Source: Dictyophora rubrovolvata
Taxonomy: Eukaryota; Basidiomycota; Agaricomycetes; Phallales; Phallaceae
Direction: 5' to 3'
DNA length: 64,000 nt
Assembly: GCA_029959195.1 (NCBI GenBank)
Contig: CP114123.1
Location: 2,232,001-2,296,000 of the forward strand
The notes beneath the pieces are model-generated. The model saw only the letters and a list, made by a program, of their open reading frames with translations. It did no database searches and was not told the origin of the DNA. The translations under genes and the position numbers were made by a program. Positions 44,122 through 58,000 of the stretch are shown here, in pieces (the stretch's first letter is position 1; each line of letters begins with the position of its first letter).

Positions 44122-46344
44122 ATGAATCAAAGTCAGAATCAAGATGAGATAGAATCTCTTCGCGCCCAAATCCTGCAAATCGCCTCCGAAAGAGATAGGA
44201 CACTTCATAAACTCCCTCCAACTGCAGCTTCCCAAGATGTTCATGCGGCACTGGTGGCGTTGCCGTCGGGCTTGTCAGATGAAGGATTGGGACTGTCCGG
44301 CGCTGTCAATCATGTCATACGTGATGTTTTACCGGCCTTGGCCCCTGGACATGCTGGTCCGAGGTTCGTGTGTAGCGGGAAATTTTGGCTGGTTTGACAT
44401 TCAGCCACAATTATTTCTCCCCCTTCTTTTCTTTCAAGTTCTAGGTTATATTTGGAACATCCTAATCACATGTGTTTTTCAGGTATTTTGGGTTCATTAC
44501 CGGAGGCGCTCTTCCTTCTGCCCAGGTAAAGAAGTAGCTTGTCTTATCGCTACTTGTCCTGACTGGCGGGGCCTTTTAGCTTGCAGATTTCCTAACGACT
44601 ATATACGATCAAAATGTCGGAGCAAACCGAACGGTTAGTGGCACATACCGTTTCTTAAGTCCCATATGCAGTTCGTTTGATATTTTATTTATTAATAGGA
44701 AGAAAGCATTGCAGCTGTCATTGAGTGGCGTGCTTTAGAGTTTGTGCTTGACTTATTCGACCTACCACGGGACAAGTTCCCTGCACGAATCTTAACAAGC
44801 GGTGCAACAGCGTCAAACGTTCTTGGCTTAGGTGAATTCTCAGTTTGTTTTTTTTTGGAAAAAAAAAAGGGAAAAAGAAGCAACAATGTTCTGACATTAT
44901 CTGCAACTGCACTTCTTGATAGCACTCGCGAGAAATCATGCCGTACGAACTGCACTCAATTCTCCGAACCATTCCGTTTCGGAAGATGGGTTTGCAGGGG
45001 TTACTGTCAAAGTCTATACTGATAGGCCACATGCATCTCTTCTCAAAGCCGCCGCACTCGTAGGAATCGGACGGTCAAATGTGGTGGACCTCGGCAAGAA
45101 ATTGAATCCTGCTGAAGAACAGAACGACATCATTGGCATTGATTTGAATGAATTAGAAGAATGCTTCAAGCAAAGCTTGCTTCCATCAGGCGTCAATGGA
45201 ATCAAGACAGCCGCTATTGTCTCTGTGAGCTTCGGAGAAGTCAATACTGTGAGTATGCACATACTCGAAAGCAGAGTCTAAAAATATCCCATTCGAAATC
45301 AGAAGCTCATCTTTATCTCAGGGAGACTTTACACCTCAAATTCGTGAGATCCGCGCTTTATGTGACAAGTATTCAGTATGGCTGCATATTGACGCAGGTG
45401 CGTTCAGGATCATTTGTATGATTTTCGGATTCTACCTGTCTAAAACACAAAAATTGCTGCTTCTCTAGCTTTTGGCGCGTATGCGCGACTCGTCCCCGAC
45501 ATTGTAGGAAACATAGCCAATGGCCTTGAACTAGGAGATAGTATCGCTTCGGATGGTAAGTACTAATAAGCCAGCAGCCAAATAAATCCATTTAAATGAC
45601 ATGACAACTTGAAACCTTTCCTTTCTAGGTCATAAATGGCTTAATGTGCCTTATGATTGCGGTCTCTTTTTCTCCCGTTCAATTAAAGAGCAGCAGGCCA
45701 TTTTCACATCTACCAAAGGCAGTGGTGCTATGCCGGCATATCTTTCGCGACTACCATCAAATTTGATGCATCAGGGCTTCACCCCTGAAATGAAATTGGC
45801 TGCTGAAATTCCGGACGCTATGACGCTTTGTATCGAAAACTCTAGACGTTTCCGCGGATTGGCTTTGTATACTGCATTGCTCGACCAAGGCCGGAAGGGT
45901 TATGCAGAAATAGTACGACGCAATATTCTGTTCACGAGACGAATTGCGGATTGGATGGAATCAAAGGAAGGAAAAGGTTATTACGAGGTTTTGAATCTGA
46001 GATTGATAAACGTTCCCATCTTCACCGCCACCGCCACCGAAGAAACGACAACTATTCGGACAACTCCGCTGAACATGCTACTATTCCGAGCTCGTAAAGG
46101 GTCCAATCCTGTTCACGCATACACCGCAGCCGGAGGTTCAGGAGTTCTCGTTAAAGCACTTAACAGCACTAAAAAGATCCAAGTTACGCCTGGTGAAAAT
46201 GCCGTACGGATTGCTGTTTCAAATTGGGCTACTGGTTTCGTACCGCCGACGTCGACGTCAAAAGGGGACTTTGATATCCTTGTGGAGTCATTGCTTTCAG
46301 TAGTCGACAGCCCTCCTCAATGGGTCATGTCAGCCTCACTTTAA
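44122..46344 (+). CDS. Pyridoxal-phosphate-dependent decarboxylase, group II (8 exons, 558 aa)
   Basis: Exons 44122-44363, 44483-44525, 44580-44633, 44699-44831, 44923-45248, 45322-45397, 45469-45555 and 45629-46344 join to 1677 nt. The PLP fold is clear: TSGATASNVLGLA (phosphate loop), WLHIDAAFGAYARL with Asp290 facing the pyridine nitrogen, and SDGHKWLNVPYDCG with the Schiff-base lysine K323. The C-terminal domain ends IQVTPGENAVRIAVSNWATG. The family removes the carboxyl group from amino acids such as tyrosine, tryptophan or DOPA (aromatic L-amino acid decarboxylase) or glutamate or diaminobutyrate; the sequence does not fix the substrate. No signal peptide, so cytosolic. Neighbours give no clear pathway. 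It is not of the PsiD (phosphatidylserine decarboxylase-like) type. Confidence 0.92.
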
Positions 46345-49300
46345 TTTTTTTTTTTCATCTCCGGTAGCGTAGCGAGGAGTACCTAAATGAGCCTTGCGGC
46401 TTTATCATTTATTCTCATAAGGAAGACCGAAGAAAAAAATTGGGGGACGTAGATCCTGTCCATTCATCGACCATCAAATGCATCTAAATAAATGCTTTAT
46501 TTCCGTGCTTCTTATCTTCGCTTGGGCATCCTCCCTTCCACAAATTGTAATGTAAACAAAACACGCAAAACACATTCTGTTTGGTATTTCACTTTTTTAG
46601 GCGATTATCAGTAGCCAACAAGAATGAAGCCGTTTACATAATGAAATACAAACCTCATTCAAAGACTTCTTGTTGGGGAATCGCTCCCTCCCTGGATGCC
46701 CCTTTTATCTTGCTTTGCGAAATTAAAAATGTCGTCATAACGTTTTCAAAAGGAAAAAAATCTTATCGCGCTTAAGAGTATTAGTAATTTAGTAAATATA
46801 CGTTGATGACACCCGTGGCAAGCCGCCGTTATATCAGAAATTCACGCGCACCGCTTAGACGGGCTTAAGCTTGCGTTTAGATACCAAAAACAGCGCAAGT
46901 TTTCTACATCCGCTTCACTTCGCCTATATGTATAGTCAATTGGAAGAAGTACTTTCAGAGTTACCGTGTTTATTTGGGAGTTTACATTAAAAGCCCGAAA
47001 ACGCGATGACTTCGTTCGTTTCGCTCCATTCTTCCAATGATTTATGGAGTGTGGGATAATTACGGTATACATTTTGAGTGATGCCGTGATGCAAGAATAT
47101 CTTAGGTCTCGTAGGGTCTCGCAGCTTGCGGAACCAGAGGTCGGTTCCTCGTCTTACGTTTGTAGCCTTTTTTCCTTCTTCTCATCTAACACCATCGTAC
47201 CTACGATCAATCGGCGTTTGTCATCACGATAAGACTCACGTCGAACGTTGCTGTTGAATCCGATATCGGAAATTCCTTTTTAATTCACGGAGGTCTGAAA
47301 AACATGAGTGTTGGAGCTTTGGAGTCTATAATAGGGACGCTATCGATATTTAATAGGTGCGGTCGTTGACTTTGAAAAGTCTGGACTTTAGCATGTAGGT
47401 ATTCATATGGCTATTTAACTTATTACTCTCTTGTTTAAGAGATTTCGTTATCTTCTCCGTCATTACCATCGACTTACAAGTCCACTAATATGAACCCATA
47501 TGATTTTAACACATAACAAGTCTTGAAAAAAAAAGCACCCTCAATCTATATAGCTGGTACATTGCTAATATAACCAGATAGTGTTTTCAATTTCATGATC
47601 ATCACCTGGTCATGCCAGTGGTATACCGCATTTAATTATTGCACTACATTGCGACATCCATTGACGCTGTATGACGACTTTTAATTCTAAAATCTGAGCA
47701 TTGAAAATAAGTCAGGACGCGTGATTGCGTACTTTCAGTTTCTCGATAAATTGGTGTCTTTCCCGTCCAAGTAGTGTCGCTGCCTGCAATTTATGTAAGG
47801 GGAAAAGGGCGAGCAGGCGGATGGTCTGACACGTTTCTTCTTCTCATTTCCGATTAGGTACCTGAATTGTCCCTGGATTCTTTGAAGCTCGCTGTTAGGT
47901 CTTTCAAGGTAGAGAAATTTCCTTAAACACTTGTCCTAATCACCACACGAGTTGGCTCCATCTGAAGCAAATGTTGATCGTACCGGTGGTTCGCCCGATC
48001 ATCAATGTATCTTTGTGCATACTTCAACAGAGTAATCCGATAAGCAAATAAGTGTGATATCCGCTTAAGTCGTATTAGACTGATTGGAAAAGTAAGTTGA
48101 TTTGCCTAGATTGAACTCAATCGAGACCCTACCAAGATGTCCAGCGTGGGTCTATATAACCAGAGTTCAAAGATGGCTAGATACAGATCCACTGCAGATC
48201 TGGAAGAGAAATTTTGCGTCCTTTTATCTAAGAGAACATTTTGAATTCTGATTTCTTGAACTAGTAGCATGGTATCTAGATTGTTGAAATAGGTTTCTTC
48301 TTCTTCAAGAAGTCTCCCATTAGTGTAGGACTTGGTGCTCTTCTGGAGTTGCTAATAGCCACGTGCGGGGCTGAATCGGATCTGCAAGAAAGAAAGATGT
48401 TTCTGGACTTCTTTCCTTCTAAGTGCTCAATGAAATCGCCCTTAATATCTTTGACACCGACAAGGGGACAAAGGAGAAGATCAGTGACTGGGGTGGGTGC
48501 ATATACATACATGTAGTAAACACAGTCCGAATTTCACCTTCTTCTAAGTTCGACTGCCGCATTTAAACATCGTGTTAATCACGTGGCAGTTATTGTAGCA
48601 CGCTATACATCGTAAATGACACGATCCGCGGGGTGTTTGAAAAGTTTGACCGTAAACAGAGGGTCCGTGCATATGTTAATTATGTTGTTAACGCATGGTC
48701 CACTTGGACATCCAGAAGCGGAAAGACCGCTCCTCTTCCAATGTAGAAAGAGGGGGGACTTCTTTCTTATACTTTTTAAGTCCCTGTTTAATTCTTCTCC
48801 ACAAGTTAGTTGGTTATTTACATAAGTTCTGGAACGCATAAGAAGGATCATAAATTGAAGATATGGTAGAGAGCTCTTATGTAACAATGATAAGTCTGAA
48901 ATCACGTCACGATAGCGTGAGTTATATTTAAGTGTTTTGGACATGAACGGTTTGACGTGGACGATGGTCAATGATTACCGGTAATTCAGGTTGCTCAAAT
49001 ATTCCTTCGTTACCCTCGGGGGGAAGAAACTGTGCGCACTGGCCAAAAAAGCTTTTCGAATGCGGCAGCTTCTATTAAAAACCCGGTACCCAACCGTCAA
49101 CTCGAACCATAAGACAACCAGAGCCTGTGAAAAAGAACCTCAAAACTTTTCACAAGCCTGAGCATGAAACCGTCCGATGGATAAACTAATTTCCTTCATC
49201 CAAAACACCTATATGTGTTTTAGACAAATATGAAATTTCAAGTCAAATGACCTTTCAACCCGAGCCCGTCGCGTTTGTTCCTCGTTCCTCATTCCCCCCG

Positions 49301-52300
49301 CCGTGCCTTGAGGCACTGTCCTTGTGGGCACATCAATAGGTTATTGACACGGTTCTCAGCTTTCGTGACCAATTTCAGGCTCAACAGATTTAACAAATTG
49401 AACAAGAGAGATAACCTTGAGCAATATTGGTCGCATTTTTCGACGGCTCAACCGTGGATTAAGAGATTGAGGGTCAGGCTGCCGCGGCCCTCTAACAATA
49501 ACAGTCCTTTTTCTATGTCCCGAACCCTCCCGAGGGAACCATACAAAGATGATGTCGACAACGCCTATAAATCTATATTCACCAAGAAAAATCGAGCTTG
49601 ACCAAGGTGGGACAATGTGGTCTCACGACATGTTAAAAGGAGATCAAAAGTAAATATCATGTGTGTCATATGTGACGCTGCGTATCATCATGGAAGTGTA
49701 GTGCATTGGCGGTTAATTATGACTGGAGTTATCAGTTTTGCATAGATGCATATATTTGAGAAGGAACGGGAGAAAACGATTGATACATTGAATAGGGTTC
49801 TGTCAAAGGATCTAAATTAATTGGAGCGGTACCTCAAGAACCCGAGCGAAGGTCTGCTATTTTGAATCACTTTGAACGAACTTGATGGCGCACGTGGATC
49901 ATCTCCAATTCGGTGACTATGGTGTATGATAAACATCACATGAGCACTCAAGAACGAACTTACGACTGTCTAACTGCAGCTAAGTACTTGTGGTCTTCTA
50001 AACTCTGATAAGTATTAAGTATTAACCTCCCTGAGAGGATGGGTTGAACACCCTTCAGAAAGACCACCGTGCTCACAAGATTTTTCAATCCATTTTGGAA
50101 TGTGTGGTTTAGTCAAGGAATGCTAAACCATACCCTTTCAATATCTGTTCCTGGAAGTCCTCGGGACCCTCTCTCGGGTTGATTTTCCTAATACAGGAAT
50201 GCGCAAAGACCAGTCTAAAGGAAACGCGGGGCATCCAAGTTGTAGTATGCTACCAATATTGCGCCGTGAAGTCAGTTCCGTTTACTACATTTACAACTGG
50301 AGATACAACGCCAGCCTAAGCTATCACCCTAATCATCAATTTGATTCATTAGTATTAGCGCATACAAGTTGACCTTGACAAATCTCTAATATTGTGGTTC
50401 AGGGTCCAACAATTCTATTCTAACTCATAAAACAACTACTCAAAATTCAACTATTCAAGTTTGACATGCCTGCTGCCCTCAAGAATTGATGAAGGTAGAT
50501 TCACTTGCGACTCGGACCTATACAAAACCCAGCGTTTAGCACGCGGATAGACCAATACTCCTGGCTCCACTAATTATCGGGGGAAACATTTAATAATCCA
50601 AAAGCGTACATGCAATAGGACAGTAGCAAAACAGACTTCTCCGCTTAAACCGTTTTTCAGACAGAAAGACTCAATTCCACAGACTGCATGGCCTCGTGCG
50701 AGCCGACTCGCAAACCTTATTACCTGTCAACGCGTCCGAAACATGCCAACCACGCCATTACATAGAAGATCATCTAATCTTTCAAATCTGATCAATCTGT
50801 TTCCCTATTCATACTTCGAAAACGAATTTCGAAGCTCGAGCTCTTTCGGACAAAAGGTTCAATGACTCGGTCTTCAATATCAATGGTCTTTGTTAAACAA
50901 CCCTTGCCCAAGTCTCAGCAATGCCAAGCTTGCGTGTACGGTTCTAAACGGGCTCAAACACTTTTATTAAACATTCGATAAATTAAAAAAATGCGAGAGG
51001 ATCGTTCGTCCCGCCTACATACTTGATCGTGCATACATGCATACGGCACTATTGCACTGGGCAGTACCGCATTGAATAAGCGATACATTAACTCAATGAA
51101 CGCATTATCTATACACAGCAGATTCCCCGATTATCGCTCTTTGCGCTTCGGGTAGCGTGAAAAAGAAGATGGAAGATGATAATCAATTGTAACCATGCAT
51201 GCATGTAATCTGTTCTAAGCACATCATTGGACATCAATCCCTGTCATCTGAGATAAGAAGAGAATCAACTACTGGGGTTTTTATTCGTCTCGTCAACGCT
51301 TTGTACGTAGTTGTAAGCGTGGAGGTTACGTACGTATATATACGCTTTATCAACATCATGTCTAGGTATGCCACCAATCGGACTTCCCAGGGAAATCCCT
51401 TGCGAGCTCAAGTTCTTTAGAATGATTAAACCTCGACGTCATGTTATCTGATAAGAAAAAAAGTCATTCTCATTTTTCAAGTTTAGGAACAAGATTTTAA
51501 TTCAAGATAGGCGTTGCTGGCTGTGAATTTGTTGGGTTTGCAGCGCAAACCGTAACGTAAGATGAGCCCATGACTCACATGCAAGTTGAAATTTTCTGAT
51601 TTAAATGTCTGGACGGATTCTTTGAATATATAAGTCGCTAAGCAGGGCAGGATTTCCCTTCTTTTTATGTCCCACGAGAGAGCTAGAAATAATCATCTGT
51701 CCAGTGTCCACTGATGATGGCTGGTTGCGATTATATGACTCCACAGGTATGCCCTTAGTTTACTAATTGGTTCTGCCCGAATCCATGGTCATTTTCTGCC
51801 TATCTAATGGGAAGAAGGACTAATATTTGACCGGAAATGTTGATTGAGTCGAGGTATTAGAGTATGTACCACGCCATCCATCACTAACCATGTGGATAAC
51901 TCGGACGCTGCTAAATCGGACTTCGGAGATCTACGAATTTTAGCTTGATTTAGATCCACGGAACCCATTGACAAGTAGTACGCGCGATTGACCGTGTACT
52001 ATGCAACTGCGCAATTTTGATAAAATCAAATCCTGTGATACTTTTTTTTAGGCTCAACATTTACAACGCAATATTGTACATTATGCTCATAACCCATGCA
52101 TCAGTGGTTTTATCCCTGTTTGTGACCAGCCAGAGCCAGAACCTGCTAAGTAGGATGGTGATGCGCTCCAGATTCCAGATCACGCATCATTGAAGCTACT
52201 TGAGGAGTCTAGAAATTGAAAGAGTTCTATCGGAAATCGGGTGTATTCAAAGTGTCACCGGTACATGTCAGGTTGTCAGGTTCCGAACTGTCAAAGCTAA

Positions 52301-54629
52301 GGGACCTAAGGCTTCCGAGCATACGGCTTGAAGCAATCAATATCAATAATGGTTAATGCTCAGCTTATGAAATTCGAGGCGAATGACGTCGTTTGAGTAT
52401 ATGCAATGCTATAATACACAGATATTCATAGGTCTCGAGCTAGGAGCAGTGCTCTTGCATCGTGTATCGGATGAACCGTTTACATTGTATGTATAACACA
52501 CGGGTCATGCGCATCTGTAAACGACTGAATTAAAGATTAGTAGTCATAGTATTTCCTCCCATCCAGACTTCTCGAGTTCCATATACCGCTCAGAAAGGGT
52601 GTCGTATAAATAATCCTGATCACTAATAGAAACGCCCTGATTCGAAATTGCAAATACCGAATAGGCGAATGGTTGAAGAGAAACGGGTGAAGCTTTCCTT
52701 TGCGGTGAACGGAAAAAAAGACAACCGTGTCTTTAACTCGGAACGGGTGGCTGATTATTTTGATTGATTTACAGGTGCGTAGGTACACATTCATTGGTAT
52801 GTAGTGTAGTGCCCGGTAGGTAAAAGGATGAACCAACTAGGGAGTAGCTAATAGTGGGCGGTGGGTTGATCTAAAAATAAAATCGCGAAAAGTTTATTTG
52901 AGGATTGTGTAGAACAGTAGTTGTGCCGAGTATATTATGGAGGCTGCCAATTGGGAATAGCCGTAGTACATACACGTTAGTTTCCATTTCGCAATTTTTT
53001 TTTGGGCGCGGTGCGCGGGACGGGGACGGGAGGTACGAGGGGTGTGTGAAAATTCTTTGAGCAAACGATTCAGAGGCTGGGCTATTGAGAAGAGTAGCAG
53101 TCGAGAGGGGAGCTTAGTGAGAGCGTTTTTCAGCAAAATTGGGACGAAGAAGCTAACTATTAGGCACGACGCCACTGATCCACGAAAGAAAAAGAATACT
53201 TGCATGCAACTTTTGCACCAAATGATATTCGGATGGGGATTATTTCTAGATATAAACTTGAAAAGCATTGTGCTCAACGTCCTGTTAATAACCCCCAAAT
53301 TGACATCGCATCTCGACTGTCGAGGCCTCGGAATCTAGATAGACAGATTAGATCCCATGTCTGCTAGTGCCGGTGGCACGTGGACGCATTGAAATTTAAA
53401 TAGTAATTATTCTAAATTGAAAGACTCGAACGAGAAAATTCTGATCCTCACTAGTACTAATGTCGGTAGAAGTGTCGCTATTTCCATGGAATGCTGGGGT
53501 TTCCGAGCTTCGCCGTATGACCATCACCGTCAGATTGGAGATCTGTGGTGAGAGGGTTAGATATATATATATATACATTTACGTGTGCGTAAGAGTAGCT
53601 CATAAATACCATGATATCGACAAGAAAAGCACTTTTCAAAGTCGTGTCTCACAAGTTGATCAAACTCGAACGTTGAACCTCCAAATACGAAAAAAAAAAT
53701 TTGAACAGGATTCCTTTTATGTAAATTGTGTAAGTAGACAATGCAGTAACTTGTTTATGCAGTGTAGCGTGAGACACCAAAACGCGTGGCCTTTACATTC
53801 CCGGTTAAATAATATATTTATTTTTGATTATTTTCATTGTCAGATAAAAATTAATTAATTTTGGGGCAAGAAAGCCCACCGAGGAGATCTATGTATGATC
53901 AATTAACGGCGTTCAATAAAAAGAGAGAGAGGAAGGAAGGAAATTGTCAGAGGAATGCCCTTTTCTAGAATGAGAATACTATCTACTACCTAGGTAACGA
54001 TGTTCTGTTTCTTTGAGAAAGGGCAGATATATTGACCAAACGTGTAAATAACATAGATAGCCTGAACAGAATTGAAGCAGAAACTAAACCCGGTCAAGGC
54101 CGGACGGAGAGGTAGAAAAGGAATATAAAATTCAAAAAAAAAAGAAATGCCAAAACAAGAGAAATATTCAAGCTAAGAACAAGCTTGTTCGGAAGAACCC
54201 GTTCGAGTATGTGCATGTGAGATTTAGCTTAGGTAAGAAAAAGGCAGACAGTACTTTCGTTTCGAACTTTTTTTTTTTGAATCTTTCTGTTTTTGAAGAT
54301 CTGTTTGCTTTTGCCTAGGCCTTGCACGCACACACGCATGCGGCCTCGATTCCCCCCTTTTTTTATTTTATTTTCTTTATTTTCATTTGTTCTGCTGCAG
54401 ACGAGAAAACAGACGCCGGGAATATAAAATTTATTCCCAAAAATGATTATTATCGCATTATTATTCGTCTAGTCTAGACCTTTGCCTTCCCCTCCCTTAC
54501 CGACTATTTAACCACCCATGGTTCATACCCATGCACTCGCCGTACTACCTAGTGGTTTTCCCCCCCAGTCTCAAAGATCTCCTCTCATATCATTCCCTCG
54601 TCGCCGTTTAATCGTCGTTCACATCACCA
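46345..54629. other. Long gene-poor stretch, first part
   Basis: No spliced gene or family match was found in 8.3 kb. The best isolated frames are 48276-48512 (minus, 78 codons, containing DIKGDFIEHLEGKK and MGDFLKKKKPISTI, the most protein-like), 48603-48971 (minus) and 49275-49601 (plus), all unsupported. The texture is AT-rich with short homopolymer runs and a (TA)n tract at 53561-53575. Both neighbouring genes transcribe to the right. It could hold non-coding RNA, a relic of old repeats, or species-specific small genes that cannot be seen by eye. Confidence 0.4.
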
Positions 54630-55069
54630 ATGTCGGCTACATCCAAACCAACTGCCAAAGTCGTCTCGTTACCCAGCATGACCCATTCTCTCTCACATTT
54701 ACCAAACATGCCATCCGTCGACCCCCGCAATCTACATTACGGAGCTCTCGGTGGGTCAAAAGAGGCTAGTCATGCAAAGGTTAGCCCCCCAAAGCCCAAA
54801 GCCCGCCGCCAGCCTTTCAAGGTTGGCTGACTTGTTTGTTTCTGCAGCTTCAACAAACACTGCAACGACGGGATACGTCTTCTACTTCATATGGTAGCAG
54901 CAGCCACAGTCAAAGCCACCCCCAGTTTTACTCTGTGCCCCGAGGAGGCAAGGGTGGTAATGATAACGATTACCTCATGATGGGCAAGGTATGTCTTGGG
55001 CACTGCACAACCGTCTTTCTTTCAGACGCTGATTTCCAATTTCTTTCTATTATGTAGGGACGCAAATAG
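54630..55069 (+). CDS. Small conserved-looking hypothetical protein (3 exons, 100 aa)
   Basis: Exons 54630-54779, 54848-54988 and 55058-55069 join to 303 nt. The last exon is only 12 nt (GRK and stop), so the end of the protein reads DYLMMGKGRK. The rest is hydrophilic and disordered: KVVSLPSMTHSLSHLPNMP, LHYGALGGSKEASHAK, LQQTLQRRDTSSTSYGS and VPRGGKGGNDN. There is no signal peptide, membrane segment or recognised domain. All introns have GT...AG ends and the frame closes, which is unlikely by chance. Function is unknown. A long pyrimidine-rich region follows, which may be its 3' untranslated region. Confidence 0.6.
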
Positions 55070-58000
55070 AGTTCCTCTATCATTTCAAAACCAAAAACAA
55101 AACAAACAAGCAGAAACAAGAAAGAAAGATGATAACAAAAAAAAAACACCGGACCGCTGTTTTCCTACCTCCTATCATGCTACTTCCTGTTTTCGCCTCT
55201 TTCTGTCCTCCCTTTCCACTTTGCTGCTATCGAACGTTTTCCTGTCTCGCTATCTCGTATCTCCTCGTTCCGTCTCTGTCTCGTACCTGCATCGCACTGG
55301 CATATCCTTCCTCGGTCTCGTCTTTCAGCTCTCGCTTTTTCCATCCCCATATCTATCAACCCATCTCTTTCACACTTAGACTTTTTTCCTCCGTATCCAT
55401 CGACAAACGAGTTTCATTATGAACGTATTTCTGTAACAATTCGGATTTCGAAACCCGCAAACGAGGAGACTTCGACAGGCTCTCCAGCCACAGGCCATAA
55501 TCTTTGACGGCCATACCCGCAGGTTGGGTCCTAACAGCTAGGCCGCCCACTACCTCCAATCTAGTCCAGCGTCCTCGAGACCGCCCAACTCGGACGAAGG
55601 CCAATGGGTAGCATCGTAGAACCTCCCAGCACCTCGGCACTGGAGTGCGCGAAACGCCTCCGTATCTTCTACCTGTTGATGTCTTTGACGCATCACCATC
55701 TCTCATTGAACCTGGAAATCATCACAACCCTCCCTTTAAGACCAACTACGCACGCAGATCGTAGACTACACACAGACAACCAAAAAGGCCTCTCTCGCAC
55801 GCAGTGCAGTGCTTCAGCATCCTTTGCTTCGTACACCGTACTTCTTCGCATCGCCACGATACTTTATTCCTTTATCCTATCCTATCCTTTTTCCTATCCT
55901 TGTGAAGTGTAATCTACTCTGTTGTATCACCATCATACTCTCTTATTCGGGCGTCGTGGTATCGCATCGTATCCTGCTCTATTCTCATTTTCATCCAACT
56001 CCGTTTGCCGCTGTTTCTCGTTACCGCTCCAATTATCTCTCTGGTCTCGCAGTTCGGACGTCAAGTTCTTTCTTCTCCGGAGTATTTCTTGTTTGTGTTT
56101 GTTCGGCTTTTTGCTCTTGCGTCCCTATGCACATTCTCCATCAGTTCTTGCAGCAAAAATTTTGTTTTCTTACTGGGTTTTTGGGTATAAGGGTTACACA
56201 AAAAAGGGCTTATCGTTTCTCCGCAAAAGTAGTGTCCAAGAAGAGGAAGTATCATTACATCTTATAACATACGCACCCATCTCGCAATTATCAAATCAAT
56301 CATTGAATCTCAAGCATAGTTTACATATACATACCCATGTTTTTGGAGCAAATCAAACTCCTTTGTGCATCGCAAAGTTACGCAAGGTTCCTTGAACAAG
56401 TACACTGCTAGCGAATCAACCCAAACCTGCCGGTACTCGGTTCCGATACCCTCAGATCAGCGACAGTTCATATATATACTGATAACCCACGTTCTAATCT
56501 CTTCGTCAGCTCCAAACTTGAACATTTGAAACCTTCTACATGTTTAGGAAGAAAAAGAAACCATTCACAACTTTCATTACTCAAGCTAACCTCTTTGAAA
56601 ACGTTTACATGGTGACTACTAGTCTTTCAGTTGCAGGCTTCAAAACAGCCTCACGGTCGGCCAGCCTGCACACTGCTTCCAAACTCAGGCTCGACTCGAC
56701 CCCCATTGTCCTTGCACTGTCCAGTACATACATACTTTTCTTCTTCTGTTCAGCGATATACTACCTCGCTCTAGAACTACAATTTCGTCATGGTCGCCCG
56801 ATCACGGTATGATTCGTCTAGGTATTAGAACCCCAATATACACACTCAGGCTCGATACATGATACGTTCCCCGGATCCGCAAGTCGTAGCTCGCATGAAC
56901 TCGTGCACGCACACGCGACAGCGGGGGGTCCCTTTTTTTTGTTCCATGTACTATTCATCCTTTTTCTTTTCTGTACCGTTCCGTTGTGCCGTCGCCACAT
57001 CCACCCGTTGCATTTACACATGTACATATGTGTGTATGTCCGAGTCTTTGAGAGTGCTAACCTGGCTCACACCTGGCAGGTCCCAGCGCTCAGCCACGGT
57101 TTACAAAACCTTCAGCTATATCGTCGATGTACGTCATATCGGACTAATCGGTAAGAGTCATTTTCATTTTTTTTTTGGGAGCGCGGGAGAAATTGGCTTT
57201 GAAGGGTCGGTGTCGACTGGCTGTTCCGGATATTTAGATCCTAGATTTTTGATCTTAAGCTTGAGTCAGGTTACTTACTTAAGACATCAGTACAAATCCG
57301 TATGCGCGTGTCTGTTGTATCTTTGTGGGTGTGGATCGTGCCGGTCAGTCCAATACGTTACTGCAGGGTCATGGGAAAAACCATTAGCCAGAGGCTTAAA
57401 CAGCTGGCGGAAAAATCACATGAAAGTTCAAATTTGAATTCAAATATACTAGGAACGTTCCTTCTTCTCTTTGAACGGCTATGGCTGTGGACTGACATCA
57501 GAGTAAGCCAAATAAGCCAACCGTTCCATGGGGAAAATCTGGTTTGTCTGGCATTTCGACGCTCTAACTCTAATTCTGAATAGTGGTCGTGATTTATCGG
57601 TATCAGCGACGTCGTTTCATTCTAAATTCGATCATATAGTTCTTGCACAAACAACACAAACTACAGCCCCTGATAGAATCTTCTGGCTTCTGACTTTCCA
57701 TAGATTCGGTAATACAAATCTGGGGAAGGAATGACAAAGACTGGAAGCCACCAAATCGCGTGAACAGATTCTATTGCTTACTTTTTAAGTTAATATTGCT
57801 TCTGCGCAAAGACGAACTTCTTCGAAATCCAGCTCCTGACTCAGTCCCACGTCAAGCGACTTAATAAAGTTTGACTTACCGACTCTTGAGAAATGTCTCA
57901 AACACAAATTGGCAAATGGCTGCGAGTCTTCTGTCCCAGATTGCGCTCATGATTCAGCGCATCGCATCCGTCATATCATGGAGATTGGAATCGGAATGTG

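Noticed and set aside
44122-46344. Psilocybin-type decarboxylase (PsiD)
   Set aside because: The gene is a group II PLP decarboxylase with HKW lysine, not the phosphatidylserine-decarboxylase-like PsiD, and no methyltransferase, kinase or P450 partner is nearby.
52894-53338. Opposed frames on both strands of about 100-134 codons
   Set aside because: They overlap each other completely and neither has family features or splice sites.
55356-55706. 116-codon minus-strand frame
   Set aside because: It is the antisense shadow of the CT-rich tract after the small protein gene; Arg/Gly-rich composition follows from base bias.
55922-56395. 157-codon plus-strand frame
   Set aside because: Ser/Leu/Phe-rich translation of CT-rich sequence; no start context, homology or splice support.
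56859-57437. 192-codon plus-strand frame
   Set aside because: Low-complexity Cys/Ser/Phe-rich translation in pyrimidine-rich DNA, overlapping other frames, no domain and no splice pattern.
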